The notes: a model not told the origin generated them from the sequence alone. A stretch of DNA of 64,000 bases from Arctopsyche grandis (GCF_051622035.1 NC_135360.1:26801206-26865205), one strand, 5' to 3'; shown: positions 13,240 to 25,728, counted from the first letter of the stretch. Translations and numbers: made by a program.

Positions 13240-13640
13240 ATTTACAGAAAAATCATGATATTTAGTAACCTCCACCCTTTTGGCATATAACAGCCGTAAT
13301 CTTCAATACAGGCATCTATCATTTTATTTATCCATAAATTGTTTATATATTTTTTCAATTCATTTAAATTAGTATTAGGACTGCTATAAACAATTGATTT
13401 TAAAGCCCCCAACAATTTTTAATTCGGTTTACATCTAGTGAATTAGCTGGCTACGGTAAAATTTCAATGTTCATTGTTTCCAGGTAATTCTTCACAGATC
13501 TAGGGGTATGACACCGTGCATAAATATGTATCCACCCTTTTTCGATAAAAAATGGCAAAAAAATGTTTTCAATAATGTTTTGATTTTTTCTTGCCCCATA
13601 GTCTCTTGGACATAGTACATGTATCCATCGAAAATCAATA
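13240..13640 (-). pseudogene. Tc1/mariner transposase remnant
   Basis: Read on the minus strand, several frames contain pieces typical of Tc1-type transposases: a GQEKIK segment, a CHTPRSVKNYLETMNIEILP-like stretch, a (P)ANS.D.N.I.NCWG motif resembling the PANSPDLNPIEN block, and a KKY.N..W segment. Stops and frameshifts separate them, so the copy is dead. The catalytic triad cannot be called confidently. Confidence 0.7.
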
Positions 13641-15436
13641 AGTGACCAGTAAAATCTTACATATTTTTACCTATATATTAGGTAAATTAACTTTTTTAGA
13701 GAAGAAAATACACCCCTTTGGCTTTGGCGAAATATGACATAAAATGCATAAATTTGCTAATACAAATGACCTAGTGTGAGATTTTTTACTGAAATGAAAA
13801 TGCCACAGCTGCTGATTTACAAAGATTTATTTATATAATTGTTTCCACTATTGCCATATACTTGAATTAACAATATTTTCGTTTATTACGATAATTTACG
13901 GATCGCAATAAACGAAATTTCATACATTTTTCGCATAGCTTTGAGTTTATGCTCCATTACAAATATTTACTATGCTTAGAAAGCGTCAACCTTGCTCTAT
14001 TCAACGACCTGATTATTATAGCTATGCGAGAGGTTGATTGATAACTGGCTTACCTCGATAAAATAAACGAATTTTTGTTATTAATCCACAAGAATAGTCG
14101 AAATATGATTTTTCTCAGTGGAATTTTATTTAATTCTCATAAAGATAATTTAATATATTATCCCTATTAATTCAATTCAGATTCGTGTAAATACGAGTAA
14201 ATACTAGTACGAGCTTTTTGCTCGAAATTTTACCGATTTAAAATTCAGCACACTTCCAATTAATCCTTTTAAACGAAAACAAAAATATTGTAGTCAGAAC
14301 ACTATCCTAATAAACATGTTTCAATAGAAAAAACTCAATATAAAATAGTATTAACACTGGGAAAAAATCCCAAGTGAAAATACGTACTTTTGACTTTTGA
14401 TTTGAACTGGACGACTACTTAGAGAGATTTGAAAGTTGAAAAGTAATACAAATAGAAGATAAAATACCCGACTATATATTCCAATATTCATTTTGAACAG
14501 AAAATTGACAGATTTTGAGACATCGACCGAACAACACCAAGATATAGAAAAATCGCGCGATTTAAAAAACACATATATCTCCGAATCTCGAGCCAATCAA
14601 CATTTTTTATTACCAGATTCGTGTTCACTGGACAAAGATCTATAAGAAAAGTCATATCTTGTCTCTGAACCAAAAAAAAATCGTCATTTGTCGAACAGTG
14701 TTATCACCGAACCATCGAATTAAAAGTAGTGATAACTACATATATCCCACTAATGAAACTAACGAAAATCATGTATGTATGTAGACATATGTACATATGC
14801 TAAAATAGTTGTGGGTCATCTGAATAATAAGCGTTGGTCCTTGTAAATCCCATCGAAGGATACGTGCATAGGTTATATCTTACCTAAGTCGTTCTAAATT
14901 GGAACATGAGTTTGTTGACGTAGTGTCGTTAAGTGAAGTAGCTGGTTCGCAATGAACTTGTAGATCGTCCTTAGCGTGCATTTGTTTGTTGGTGTGGGTT
15001 ATTGGGAGCAGCGGTCGTTAATACGTAGCCTGGGAACATCCAGTAGACTCAAGGCTAATCCAGGACAATGGTCTCCTGGGGGACGATCAAGAAAATCAGG
15101 CGTCGAAACTGCAACTCTGCAATTTGCTTCAAGGCTCGAGCTGCACCTGCCTGCCAAACTTTCATACTATGTAATTTCATGTATCAAAAGTCATTAGCGG
15201 ACCGTTTCAATACTTATTATACCCACTACTTATATACGTATGTATGTATGTATGTAGATTGCAGTTAAATTGTTTTAACGTCTTGGAATCTCGTCGAATT
15301 ATCCTTAAAAATGTGGATTTTAATTAAAGTCTTTTAAGACATTTAAAAATCAAAAATCAATGAGTCAATTTATAATTCAAAATTCTACAAATGGTACAGA
15401 TACATACATATGTAGGTACATATATAGTATTTTTAC
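13641..15436. other. no gene seen
   Basis: AT-rich. Minus-strand frames at 14351-14673 and a + strand frame at 14976-15197 show no homology I recognise. Confidence 0.45.
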
Positions 15437-16045
15437 ATTCGAAACTAATGGCATTAGCGGTAATGTTTAGAAATGTAGACTAGTCCAAAATAGAATAGGA
15501 AATATTTAGGAACACACATGATTAAGAGATGAGGCATGTAAAGGAAGCATGTGTTCCAACGAAGGGTATCAATTATAGACATCGTTGACACAACACACAA
15601 TTTTATACCAGTGATACAGGCATTCAATAAAATTCCCAGACTATTACCGTGTAGTTGTAAAATGCACAACTTCCTTAATTTCTACAAAACTTTGCAGATA
15701 GAATTCCAATAACAAATTTGTTGAAACTGCAAGTAATATTTTATTTTACATAGATATATACCAGGAAGACCTAACAGGTAGACCCCAATGCGCCTTCCTA
15801 GGCAATTAATTAAAAACATTGTAGCATTTTTATTACATAAATCGGTGTATTTCGTGAGGCCGAAGAACATGAAATTAACAATTAATTAATAATAGACTTA
15901 TACATACATTTTTACATATTGTACATTAATCAAATTCAGATATTTGTGACAGCGGGTAGGATGATTTTTGCCAATTTGATGGAGGAACCGTTTCAACAAT
16001 GAAATCAGATAAATTGGCAAACAAATATTCAAGTCTGACCAGCAG
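15437..16045 (-). mobile_element. tRNA-derived SINE-like element, copy 1
   Basis: About 600 bp nearly identical in order and sequence to 48110-48740 (for example CTAATGGCATTAGCGG, GAGATGAGGCATGTAAAGG, GTAGACCCCAATGCGCCTTC). The right end holds the start of the tRNA-like head (CCAGCAGTATTA) but is interrupted by another insertion. Confidence 0.75.
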
Positions 16046-16330
16046 TATTACGATTAGAACGGGATCGTGTTGTGCCCATTGATATTTCAACGGTTAGTTT
16101 CGGAAACAAATTGATACGTGATTTAAAATAAAGTTACAATACCTAAAGTAATAATTAGTGGGAATCGGAACTGAAAAAGGATTCCGGATCCAGAACTGAA
16201 AAAGGAATCGAAATCGAAAATGGAATCGTATCGATATCGTCGTCATGGAAAATTTGTATTGTTCGATAATGTCACGAATTCTACCAACCAAAACTTACAT
16301 ACAAAGTCTCTTTCGAAATTATATATTAGA
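16046..16330 (-). mobile_element. Helitron-like element, inverted, composite
   Basis: The right end reads, in reverse, TCTAATATATAATTTCGAAA and GAGACTTTGTATGTAAG, the 5' end of Helitron family 1. The left part (16060-16250) is the reverse of 26263-26465 (GTTCCGGATCC-type repeats, TTTCGGAAACAAATTG). No clear 3' CTAG end. Confidence 0.5.
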
Positions 16331-16599
16331 TGTATGTATGTATGTATGTAGATACGTCAGACGATATAGGGTTAAGATTGTCAAAATTTACTATTCAAAA
16401 AACGAAGAGCGACATGTTTTTATAATTGGTTTTATCGTGTGCAATACGTCGCGAGCTGACAAGGTGGTTCATTATCGATTCAAACTTCGTTTTCTCCAAC
16501 TCGCATCCTCAATTAATCCATTTTTCATCGTCATTTGCACCAACATATGTACATATATGCATACATATTTATGTGTATAGGTACATACATACATACGGT

Positions 16600-16855
16600 C
16601 GAAAGATTGCGCGCCCCTGACACAGTGTGACACTGTTGGGTATTGCGACGACCGATGATGATGATGATGATGATTAAGTGCGGTACAGGGGAGGTGTTGG
16701 AGGTCAGTTGTTGGCCCACTGCGCCACCGTTGACCGGGCGGCCAGGGTTCGATGTCCTGATGAGGACCAGGTCGAGTCACCTCCTGGCGACCGCTCTTGC
16801 GAAACCTAGAATTTCGCATCATCAAATCCTATACGAGCGACCGCTCTAATAATTC
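16600..16855. other. GC-rich block of unknown nature
   Basis: Contains a (GAT)n run, GGTTCGATG (B-box-like on +) and TGGCGCAGTGG (A-box-like on -). The boxes face opposite ways, so this is not a proper tRNA or SINE head. Ten-base direct repeats GACCGCTCT occur near 16790 and 16840. Confidence 0.35.
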
Positions 16856-16858
16856 ACC

Positions 16859-17311
16859 ATGCGAAATTATTCGACCAAGTCTCAATTTGTGATACTCTTT
16901 GTTTTCTTTTCTCGTATGATTGTTAATCAATGTGAGAATGGCAATTTAACGGTGGAGCGTAGGATTTTTCCAAATGAAAAGCTTTATGAATTACTATCCT
17001 TTCCCTATACAAAATGGATTTCAAGAATTGTATTTGTAATAAAATCTGTCTTTTACTTTTTAAGCGTTGACTGTTCGTATAAAAGCTTAAGAATAACTGA
17101 GCAGGTATATGTAATAAATGTTATACATTTATTCTTATATAATGCAATCACTTTCTCATCTCAAAATATGTATTTAATGATGTTTTATCTACTGCTCATT
17201 TTTTACGTATATGTATGTAACGGTCCAAGTGTACATATATTTCGTTCGTTTATGAACATACTACATACATATGTAGTTTGTCATACACGAACCAATCTGG
17301 CCACAAAATAG
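16859..17311 (+). other. unexplained 150-codon open frame
   Basis: The ATG lies in CACCATG context and is followed by a hydrophobic stretch resembling a signal peptide (FVILFVFFSRMIVNQC). The frame runs on into a MITE at 17217, so its 3' half is not a native protein. No homology recognised. A possible donor, AG|GTATAT, lies near 17104. It could be a first exon of something, or chance. Confidence 0.2.
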
Positions 17312-17992
17312 CAAATTGACAAACGAACTGGTTTTATTCATGCAAAAAAAACTATTAAGCATAAGTTTATGTTTAAATATATAAAGTATATTTAAAAACT
17401 ATTAATCACATTCCTCATTTTATGCTTACCCTGGATTCAGTGCCGGTTTTAGGGGGGGGGGGCTAGGTCGGGTAGCGCCTGAGGGCGCCAAATAAGTTAG
17501 TGCGCTGAACGATGCACCAAAGGCGCTTTAAAATTTAAAATTAAAGCGCCAAAAGCCATTTAAAATTTTAGATTAGAGAGCCAAAGGCGAAAGTTCTTTC
17601 TAAGGGTGTTTAGAAAAAATTGCCCGAGGGCGCCATCGGGTGTAAGACCGGCACTGTCTGGGTTGTAATATATTTAATATTAGCGGAAACGTGAATTATA
17701 GCAGATGTGGTTTCCATAGAGTTTCCCTTTTAAATTGGCGTTTTGACATCCCAAATGTTTTGATAGCTCAAAAGTTTTGACAGTTAAAAGTATCTTGGGA
17801 CACCTGGTGAATCTATTTGAAGATAGATTTTGACTATTAGCAATTAAACTAAAACAAATAGTTCGTGTATGAACAAATTAGTACGTTCATGAATGAACCG
17901 GAGTAAGCACTTAAACTGGAACAGAAACAAATGTAGCTGTCGCGATGACAGTTAGACAGGCCTGACTAATATTGTGAACCCTTGGACTGTAA
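17217..17992 (+). mobile_element. GTTACAGTCCAA MITE copy with nested hAT-like insert
   Basis: Left end GTAACGGTCCAAGTG, right end CTTGGACTGT. The internal order is as at 2495-2915 but interrupted at 17441-17656. The 90 bp to its left also match the left flank of the 2495 copy (ATTCTTATATAATGCAATCA), so the mobile or duplicated unit may be larger than the inverted repeats suggest. Confidence 0.65.
17441..17656 (+). mobile_element. hAT-like MITE nested in the element above
   Basis: Ends CAGTGCCGGTTTTA and TGTAAGACCGGCACTG are inverted repeats. The flanks CCTGGATT and TCTGGGTT resemble a decayed 8-bp target duplication. The interior repeats GGGCGCCA and GCGCCAAA. Confidence 0.7.
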
Positions 17993-19465
17993 AATACATA
18001 TGTATTTGTATGTATATTTACATATTTGAAACCTGCCCAAAATATGTTGTATAAGTATATCTTCGTTAAAAAAACATTGCATTAAAATTGACTTTTTTTT
18101 AATTGATATTTTCCGATACATACTGTTTTTTTTTAACATTGAAAGCTTAATATATTTATAATATATCTATAATATATTTATATATATAATATATTTATAA
18201 TATATCTACATATATCATATATGTATGTATGTATCTATGAAAGTAAGTGATAAATAATTCTAAATATCAATGATATATGCAAATATAACAATAGATTTGA
18301 AATGTTTTCCAATTTTTTATGTCAGGCTTAAAATTTCTCAATTTTATCTTCCAAATCAATATTATATGTATCGTTAGATGAAGTTAATATATGTATTTAA
18401 TAACATTTTGAAATTTTCCATACCAATAATTCTAAAATGAAGATGCTTGATTGTTATTTCAAAAATGTGAAATTTTAAAAATGTATAAAATTATGCATAC
18501 ATATATTTTTGCCTAATTAAAAAAAAAAATATGTATATATAGTATGTAATGCTTACATATATGTGGACAGCTTTTTTTGTCGACCATGCAATTTATTTTA
18601 TTAAGAGTGATAATATACATAATGTAATAAATGTCCTAAGCTCGTTTATCAGTCAAGAGTCATGACATTGTAAAAATTTGCGATGTTTATCATGCTAAGT
18701 GATATGTTTGACAAATTTAATTTAATTTGCCTTAAAAATAATTTAAACATAGTATTAATAGCACAGCACAGCCTTGAATTTAAAGATTGAGCATTTGCTC
18801 TTTAATTAATTTCTCCCAAGAATGTATTGCTAATTAAAACATATTATCATAATCAATACTAGTCATTATCAAGTATTAATTAGACATACATTTTATTTGT
18901 TTTGTTTATGAAATTAGCAGTAATTACATTGCAAATTGTGATACTGTTGAGAAATTTTCTCACTTTGATATTTTCAAAATGAAATATATACATACATATG
19001 TACATAGGTTTGTTGCATTATAACCTCTTAAATGGTTGTAATTTATGCCATAAAGCAATGACACCCTTTGTAATTTTTCGCCAGGAAGCACTCAACAAGA
19101 TAATTGGTCCGTTGAATAAAAAAATGGCATGAAAGAAACTGCTGCCATCTCAAGAGTTCATTGTTCAGAGATGGCACAGGGAAGTGGAAGGATTCTGAAT
19201 GAGGAGAGTATCAACGACCCGACCGAGCCCGACCCGGCACAATTGCACAATTGAAATTCAATAATAACAATTGAATGTAACATAATAAATAAGGTCACGT
19301 TATAAATAAGTCGAATATCTGTTTTACGAAATAGCAAGAGGGCATTCCGCACTACATCAATGAATGTTTTCCCCTCGCACAATTTTGGGAGGCCACCCGC
19401 ATGATTGACCACAATTGGACAATTACAGAAACAAATAATAATCTCTTGTGTTTGTACACATTCGA

Positions 19466-19496
<31 letters not shown>

Positions 19497-19897
19497 CTTA
19501 TGGAGTCGTATTACTTGGGTGAATTTTTTTCAATCGACCGGAAGTTCCAACAACCGTTGCAATTCTCGCTCTTGTACTACGGCCGAATTTTTCAATGATG
19601 TCCGCATCGATTAAAAATAGTGCTGCGTTTGTTCTAACGGCTGGATTTTAGCGAGGAGACCTTTAGTGAATGAAATCAAGGTCGGTCACGCCTGATCTGG
19701 AGTTTCTCTTGTCCTTATGAGGAGTCGGAGTAGCGTCAGTGCAGTTTGGCGATGACGTTGCTGCCAAAAACAGAATAGCGCATTCGAACCATATCCAGAT
19801 GATATAATATCTAAAACGCATTAGCTGGATGGGAAGTTTCGGTATAGGGTATATATTTTAATATTACCAGGCCTTAATTAGCTTCAATTTGCCTTTT
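17993..19897. other. no gene seen
   Basis: AT-rich to 19080. 19080-19800 has more balanced composition and a GT run (19467-19494) but no recognisable protein. Confidence 0.45.
19467..19494 (+). repeat. (GT)n microsatellite
   Basis: Uninterrupted GT repeat of about 14 units. Confidence 0.95.
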
Positions 19898-19905
19898 GGT
19901 CTGAC

Positions 19906-20428
19906 CACGGCCGCTCTAAGGGATGATTTGAGGGTGCAGAACACCCGGGCGCCAGAGCCCCAAAGGGTGCCAAGTTCCACGAAAATAAAAATTATATAAA
20001 AAAATATATATCGACAGCTTCCGTTATACAAAAATTTAAATAAATTTGCAACGTCGCCAAAGTCTACGTTTCGTGTGTAAAAGTGTGGGAAAAAAGTAGC
20101 GATGGCAGAAATGTAATGCAAATTGACACATACGTATACACGTTCAATATCAGATAACAATTAGATCGAAAGTAAAATTAAATTGTCAATAATTTAAGTA
20201 TTTATTGAGTTACATCAGTACTTTAAGACATAAGATAAATATACATATCTACGAAAGAACTTGAATTTTGTATAATCAGGTGAAATGTTCGGAATAAATA
20301 TTCTGATGATAAGCGAGGTGAACAACAATGTTTGATTTTTTTTATTATTATTTTTTATTTATTGGGGGGGGGGGGGGTGCAAATTTTGGATTTGTACCCG
20401 GGCGCCAACTACCCTTAGAGCGGCCCTG
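19906..20428 (+). mobile_element. hAT-like element with perfect 8-bp target duplication
   Basis: Terminal inverted repeats CACGGCCGCTCTAAGGG and CCCTTAGAGCGGCCCTG. They are flanked on both sides by GGTCTGAC (19898-19905 and 20429-20436). The inner ends carry a second inverted pair around CCCGGGCGCCA. No transposase. Inserted in the dispersed repeat that resumes at 20429. Confidence 0.9.
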
Positions 20429-20680
20429 GGTCTGACACTATTACCTACATTCTTCCGATCGCTTTGAAACTTTGCCATTTTGCGCGGTTTGGTCACCGAT
20501 AGAAATTTGAATATCTTCCGATAGCTCGATGGTGAAGAATAATCGTAATAAATACGTTTAAGAATGCAATTTCAATGACATTTCAGCTACGCTAGTGGCC
20601 AGTAGCCTTATATGTTTGACTTTCCGCCACCCACTCGTTTTGTCAGATTTTAATTATAACGTCATTCTTGACGATTGATT
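20429..20680 (+). repeat. dispersed repeat (TTTGCCATTTTGCGC family), copy 2
   Basis: Matches 3030-3275 segment by segment. Its first bases are the target duplication of the hAT element to the left. Confidence 0.75.
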
Positions 20681-20949
20681 GTTTCCAAACAGCCTTTCTT
20701 TTCGGCATTGGTTTGTGTCGTTTGTGAGTAATTTTACGAGTGATAATATTATTATGCGTACTGAATCAAAAAACCTATAAGAAAAATATTTATTTTTTAT
20801 GGAAGAAAAAATCTTAAGGTTAAAATTTCTGTCTCAAAAATCTCTCAAATGTAATAAGGACACATAAAGGATAAAAGTTATTCAATTAAAACTAAAATAT
20901 GTAATTTTTGCTGTGTAAACATTGTATGTACATATGTACATATATGTAT

Positions 20950-21425
20950 GTTACAGTCCAAGTGTACATTTCATTCGTTCATGAACATATTAGTTTGCTC
21001 ATACACAAACCAATCTGGCCAGTTACAGTGTATACAAAATAGCAATTTGACAAACGAACTACATAATTTGTTCGTGCAAAAACTATCAGGCATAAGTTTA
21101 AGTATTCTCAATCGATTGTTCCAGCCAATATGCTAACCCTGGATTGCAATATTTTAAAAATTTGTGGGAACGAGAATTATAGCAATGTTTTTATTTAATT
21201 TCCATAGAATTTCCCTTTAAAAATTAGTTATTTTCACATCCCAAAGGCTTTGATAGCTCAAAAGCTTTGACATCTAAAAGTTTCATGCGACAGCTGGTGA
21301 ATACATATATATATTTGAAGATAGCTTCTGCTTGTTAACACTTAAACTGAAACCAATAAGTAATGTATAAACAAACTAGTATTTGCATGAACGAACCGGA
21401 ACGATTGTACTTAAATCGGATATTG
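20950..21425 (+). mobile_element. GTTACAGTCCAA MITE, copy 3
   Basis: Left end GTTACAGTCCAAGTGTACAT. Internal order is the same as the 2495 copy. The right terminus is decayed. Confidence 0.65.
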
Positions 21426-21467
21426 TATTTAAATCGAACAGATCGCTCCAAAGCGACGAGTGTACTA

Positions 21468-21640
21468 ATCAGTGGCGGCTTGTCTATATGGGCTGCGGGG
21501 CTGCAGTCCTCCCAGTATAGTACAAATGCATGCTTTTTTTGTCTGTATTTGATCACCCGTACTACAGATCGATGAATCTCTGCAGCCACCCCCCCCCCCC
21601 CCCTCCCTATGAATTCTTACGAACCGCCATTGATACAGAT
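21468..21640 (+). mobile_element. small hAT-like MITE
   Basis: Ends CAGTGGCGGCTTG and, inverted, CGAACCGCCATTGAT. The interior has a C-run and CTGCAG palindromes. No coding capacity. Confidence 0.55.
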
Positions 21641-21734
21641 ACAATACAATCAATACAAGCATTTATGCATTAAACATCATCCACAGTGACATCTATGAAG
21701 CAATTTTTGCAGTATTTTATTGTACAAATCGGCG

Positions 21735-21962
21735 AACCTCAAGACGCCGAATAGCTTGAGATTTGTAAGAGAGAATGGAAAGGAGATGCCAATTTTACAG
21801 AAACCATTTCAATTAAAATCAGAAAAATTGGCAATCTCTGATAGGAAACGATCGACCTGGAGTTATAAACCAAAGTCTGGCCAGCAACTACTAGTGGGAA
21901 TCGAACCGTGACCACTCCATTCGAAAGCATAATACGCTAACCACTAGTCCACGCTGCTGGTT
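21735..21962 (-). mobile_element. tRNA-derived SINE head
   Basis: Read on the minus strand it carries ACTAGTGGTTAGCG (A-box side) and a CGGTTCGATTCCCACTAG B-box side, then GCCAGACTTTGGTTTATAAC and AATTGGCATC. Same family as 58035-58545. Confidence 0.75.
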
Positions 21963-24078
21963 TAAATATTGCAACCAAAATAAATGAGATTTCACTTCTC
22001 TACACTGTTTTTATACTTTTACTTAATATTAATATTTTATACTATTATATTAATGGCATTCTAAGAGTGGAAAGAAGCTTATATGCACATCACTATGCCC
22101 ATATTTATATTGTGGGAGAATTAACATATACTTATGTAATCTAAAAGTATCGATAGAAAGAAATAATCTGTTCTTGAGATTTGTCATATTGTGTAAAATA
22201 TTTAATACAATCCAAAAATACTGGTTTTTATCAAAACTTTAATGTAGGACGCGTGTAGGTGCTTTGAGATTTAAGACAAACTGAAACAATATTTCGTTAA
22301 TATTGTAATATAAATATTAAATTGCAAATAACTACTAAGTTTCATCTATGAACATTTAAAGTTGCAAAAATTGAAAAAAACATCTCAAAAAACAAAAAAT
22401 TTTCATCAAATTTAAGTAAGAATTCACGAACGACTTACATAGTTTAATACAAAAACCGTGGTTAAAAATTTACACGGAATGAATGTACAGTTGAAGTATT
22501 TGAGATATCATGCTTATGCGAAATCACAATTTGTTGTATGTACATATGTATATGATGGTGCATAATCATGATCGAAATTGAAAGTAGGTATGTGTTGTGT
22601 AAATTATACAGATGCACACAGATAGAAGAGGGGATGCACCGCCACGTGAATGAGTATCGTCAGTCATAGTGATCTCGTCGGTTGGGTCGGTTGCATTTGA
22701 CCACTTACGTATATAATATTCAATTCGAAGGAAAATTTTCACGTGAAAATTATATGTAATCGTATGTACCTATACATATGTGAAGGACTGAAATTCGCAG
22801 TGAGTTCATAAATCCCAATGAATTTGAATAATATAACATCTGATTTTTCATCCACATTGGTACTTTTAGTTCAAATTTTTTATTTTAACTTATCATTCTA
22901 TCTAATTTAATTCAAATCTAAAAAATCCTTATTGAAATTATCACAAAAAAAACTTATATATTTTACTATATAATATATACCATATTTGATTTTTATTATT
23001 ACTAAATTATGTTCACAATGAATATTATATATGTTTTAATATCTAAAGATCTACTGATCATTTTCTTTTTTACAATTTTATCTTATTTTTGATAGTAATC
23101 ATCGTATTATATAATTCAAATATTAGTGTACAGCATAATACGAAAAAGAGCTCAAAAACCTATTTACAATTATATATTAGAAATTCTTCAAATTCATTAT
23201 AAATTATTAATTCTTCTCACATATATGGACTTCTAATGTTTTTTTTTATCAAAACCTAGTTGTTTGACTTCTGAAAGTTTTAGTTTTTGTCATTAATTCT
23301 ATAAATTAAAACATATTTGTCGTTTTTTTTTCAGATTCACACAAGGAATCAACGAATGAAGCAACTGCAATGTATCAATTCAAAGCAGAATTTGTTTTTT
23401 ATACTATTATAAAGTGAATAAAAGCTCAATTAAATAAAGCAAGAACACAGAGGGTTAATTATGCTTATAAATATGAAGCGTTTGGTAAACTTTAATATAT
23501 TTTTATTTTCAAATTTCAAATAAACAATTGATTGAGTGAGTATTTTTGGTCAAAATTTCATAAAAATGTGTTATTAAATTAATTATTATTTATTACTAAC
23601 AAACAATGTGTTTAAATCACTCCACACAAACACACACACACACGCAATCAATATGTACTGATCTTATATTGTAAAATGGCAGTTTTGCAATAATAAAGTG
23701 AAGTACATAAGCACAAAATAATTATAGTAAACAATTATATTTCAATTGGGCCTCATACAAAGTGGCAGCTTTGTAGAGTAACGATTGCACTATGATGCTT
23801 ACTATAATATAAATATTAAAGAACGGCATTTGAATATCTCGCAGCGATTGAGTGTAACATACTATTATATTATAAATATATCACTAGCTATGTATAAGTT
23901 AGGAAACCGGAGAAGGAAGAACATCCTCTTGACTCATGCCACCATAAATCATAGGTCGTGCACTTATACAATATTTTACTCAGTGTAGTGCAGTGTCGAG
24001 GGGATGTTGTATGTATGTATGTGTTATATGTCTGTCGATGATCTTCTGAAGTCGTTTTTTTTTTTTTATTATTATTAG
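21963..24078. other. upstream of the myo prodomain exon; no exon found
   Basis: AT-rich. Contains the AT-rich repeat copy at 22990-23175. An N-terminal myo exon was looked for on + and not found. Confidence 0.45.
22990..23175 (+). repeat. AT-rich dispersed repeat, copy 2
   Basis: Shares TTATTATTACTAAATTATGT, AGATCTACTGATCATTTTC and AGAGCTCAAAAACCTAT with 61610-61790. Confidence 0.7.
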
Positions 24079-24497
24079 AGTTGTCAGTCAGTCGCAGTCG
24101 TCAGACATGGAAGGGAAATCGAGTGTTCAACTACCGCTTTTCCGAGAAGACGATGCAGAGTAGGATCAGAGAGGCGACGCTGCACGTGCACGTGTCGGAA
24201 GGAAAGGCGGGAAACTGTTCTCGAGATGCTGATGATGATGATGCCGTGTCAGCGGTTTCCGTTGCGGTGACGCGAGTATGGCATCCTCCTGGTGCTGGGT
24301 GGAACTGGGCACCCAGTTCTACTGCGACTGCGGGGCTCACGGGGGCGCAGCGCCGAGATGGGGCCTGGTTGCGGATCGACGTCACAGATTCCCTTGCCGA
24401 TTGGATGGCTCTGCCCAGGTCTGGGTTGGGGCTGGCGGTGAGGGCGTCTACCAAAAAAAAACACCCCTTGTCCGTCACGCAAGATCCCATCGATATG
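24079..24497 (+). CDS. myo: myoglianin (GDF8/11-type TGF-beta ligand), prodomain exon
   Basis: Internal exon encoding part of the latency prodomain of a secreted TGF-beta ligand. The frame is open throughout and GC-rich against an AT-rich background. It contains a YRFSEKTMQ stretch followed by REATLHVHV, matching the FxF...KAxLWVYL region of GDF8/11 prodomains. Further on, GAWLRIDVTDSLADWM then LPRSGLGLAVRA matches the W-x-IDV...WL...P-SNLGIEI-A block of that family. The insert between these blocks is Asp- and Ala-rich and looks variable. The acceptor is set after a T-rich tract and TTATTATTATTAG; later CAGs nearby are possible alternatives. The donor ATG|GTAATT is phase 0 and fits the phase-0 acceptor of the terminal exon at 26759. 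Family assignment is strong because both exons agree. The exact 5' edge is inferred. The signal peptide and first prodomain exons were not found in the window. Confidence 0.85.
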
Positions 24498-24582
24498 GTA
24501 ATTACAATAATTAAATACAAGTCCTATGTTCGATTTCATTTACAAAATCACTGTTGGCTTTTGAACACCACATACAAAATTA

Positions 24583-25003
24583 TCTACATCTACATATGTA
24601 TGTATATATATAAAATTGAATCTGTCCATGTGTCTCGAATAGGCCACTGAACCGATTACGATGCAACTTTTAGGATTTCTTGTATGCATGTCCGGGAAGA
24701 TGACTGTGAAAAAAACGGGAAAAAACCTCTTAATAATAATATTCGTAATTAAGATTTTACTGACGCGAAAGTAAAGTTATCCTCCCGCCTTCAACGTATC
24801 ACGCCACGAGTGTGACAATAATCGCGCCGCGCCTACCTCGCACTTGAACGTATTGGCCATTCAGGGCTGTACCACAAATACACAGCGGATGGCCCACTTC
24901 AACAAATATATCTATAACTATATATAAAATTAAATTTCTGTGGAACGGGAACGGGAATTGCACGCGTTATTGTCGCATTGCAACGCATGCCGGGTTCAGC
25001 TAG
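24583..25003 (+). mobile_element. Helitron-like element, family 2, copy D
   Basis: Leader ATATATATAAAATTGAATCT, then GTGTCTCGAATAGGCCACTG. Ends CGCATGCCGGGTTCAGCTAG|T. Lies in the last myo intron. Confidence 0.7.
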
Positions 25004-25015
25004 TATACATATACA

Positions 25016-25656
25016 GCAGTGGCGGACTGGGACTGAAATTAGTGCATGCCAGGAGTCAAAGGGGGCCCACCCAGGGCCTCCAAAAAAAATTATCCCCCCC
25101 GGGGATATAACAAAATTTTCTTATTTCCATCACGCTAAAAATCAATGGTAAAAAAAATAAAATTTTCAAAAGTATAATCAAATGTTATTTTGAAAGTATG
25201 AAGTAAATTTAAATCGCTGGTTGATGATGAATCGTCCTATCAAAATTGTTTTAGGCAATTCAGTTTATATTATTCACGGAAATTTGTTTATTCCCATTTT
25301 TATTTCAGTAGGTAGTTGTTACATAGGTATTGGTATATACATAATATTGAGGTTAGAAATGGGCCCAGCAAAAGGGCCCACGCAAATGTTGAAACTTACA
25401 TTTCGAGCCTAATAAAAAAAAGTTAACCGATCCTTGGGCTGTTAAAGCAGATATTAGTTATTTGTGTATATCGTAAGAAATTTGTTTTGTTGAAATACCC
25501 AAACTTTAGGTCCCAAAGTGCAATATCCTATAAATTTGTACACACGTGAAATAGTTAAAAAGTTATTTAATTTTACTGAGGGCCCATATTTTCTAACAGA
25601 TAGTGGGGCCCACATGCCATCGGGCATGTTCGCTTGTATGGCCAGTCCGCCACTGC
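25016..25656 (+). mobile_element. hAT-like element in myo intron
   Basis: Terminal inverted repeats GCAGTGGCGGACTGG and CCAGTCCGCCACTGC. Flanked by ATATACA on both sides (7-bp match; the 8-bp duplication typical of hATs is probable). 641 bp, rich in GGGCCCA motifs, no transposase. Confidence 0.85.
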
Positions 25657-25662
25657 ATATAC

Positions 25663-25664
<2 letters not shown>

Positions 25665-25724
<60 letters not shown>
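25665..25724 (+). repeat. (TA)n microsatellite
   Basis: About 28 TA units directly next to the hAT right flank. Frames translating it as alternating Ile/Tyr are artefacts. Confidence 0.95.

Positions 25725-25728
<4 letters not shown>

Noticed and set aside
24131-24539. Minus-strand frames of 96-129 codons
   Set aside because: They are antisense shadows of the GC-rich myo prodomain exon on +, which has clear family motifs.
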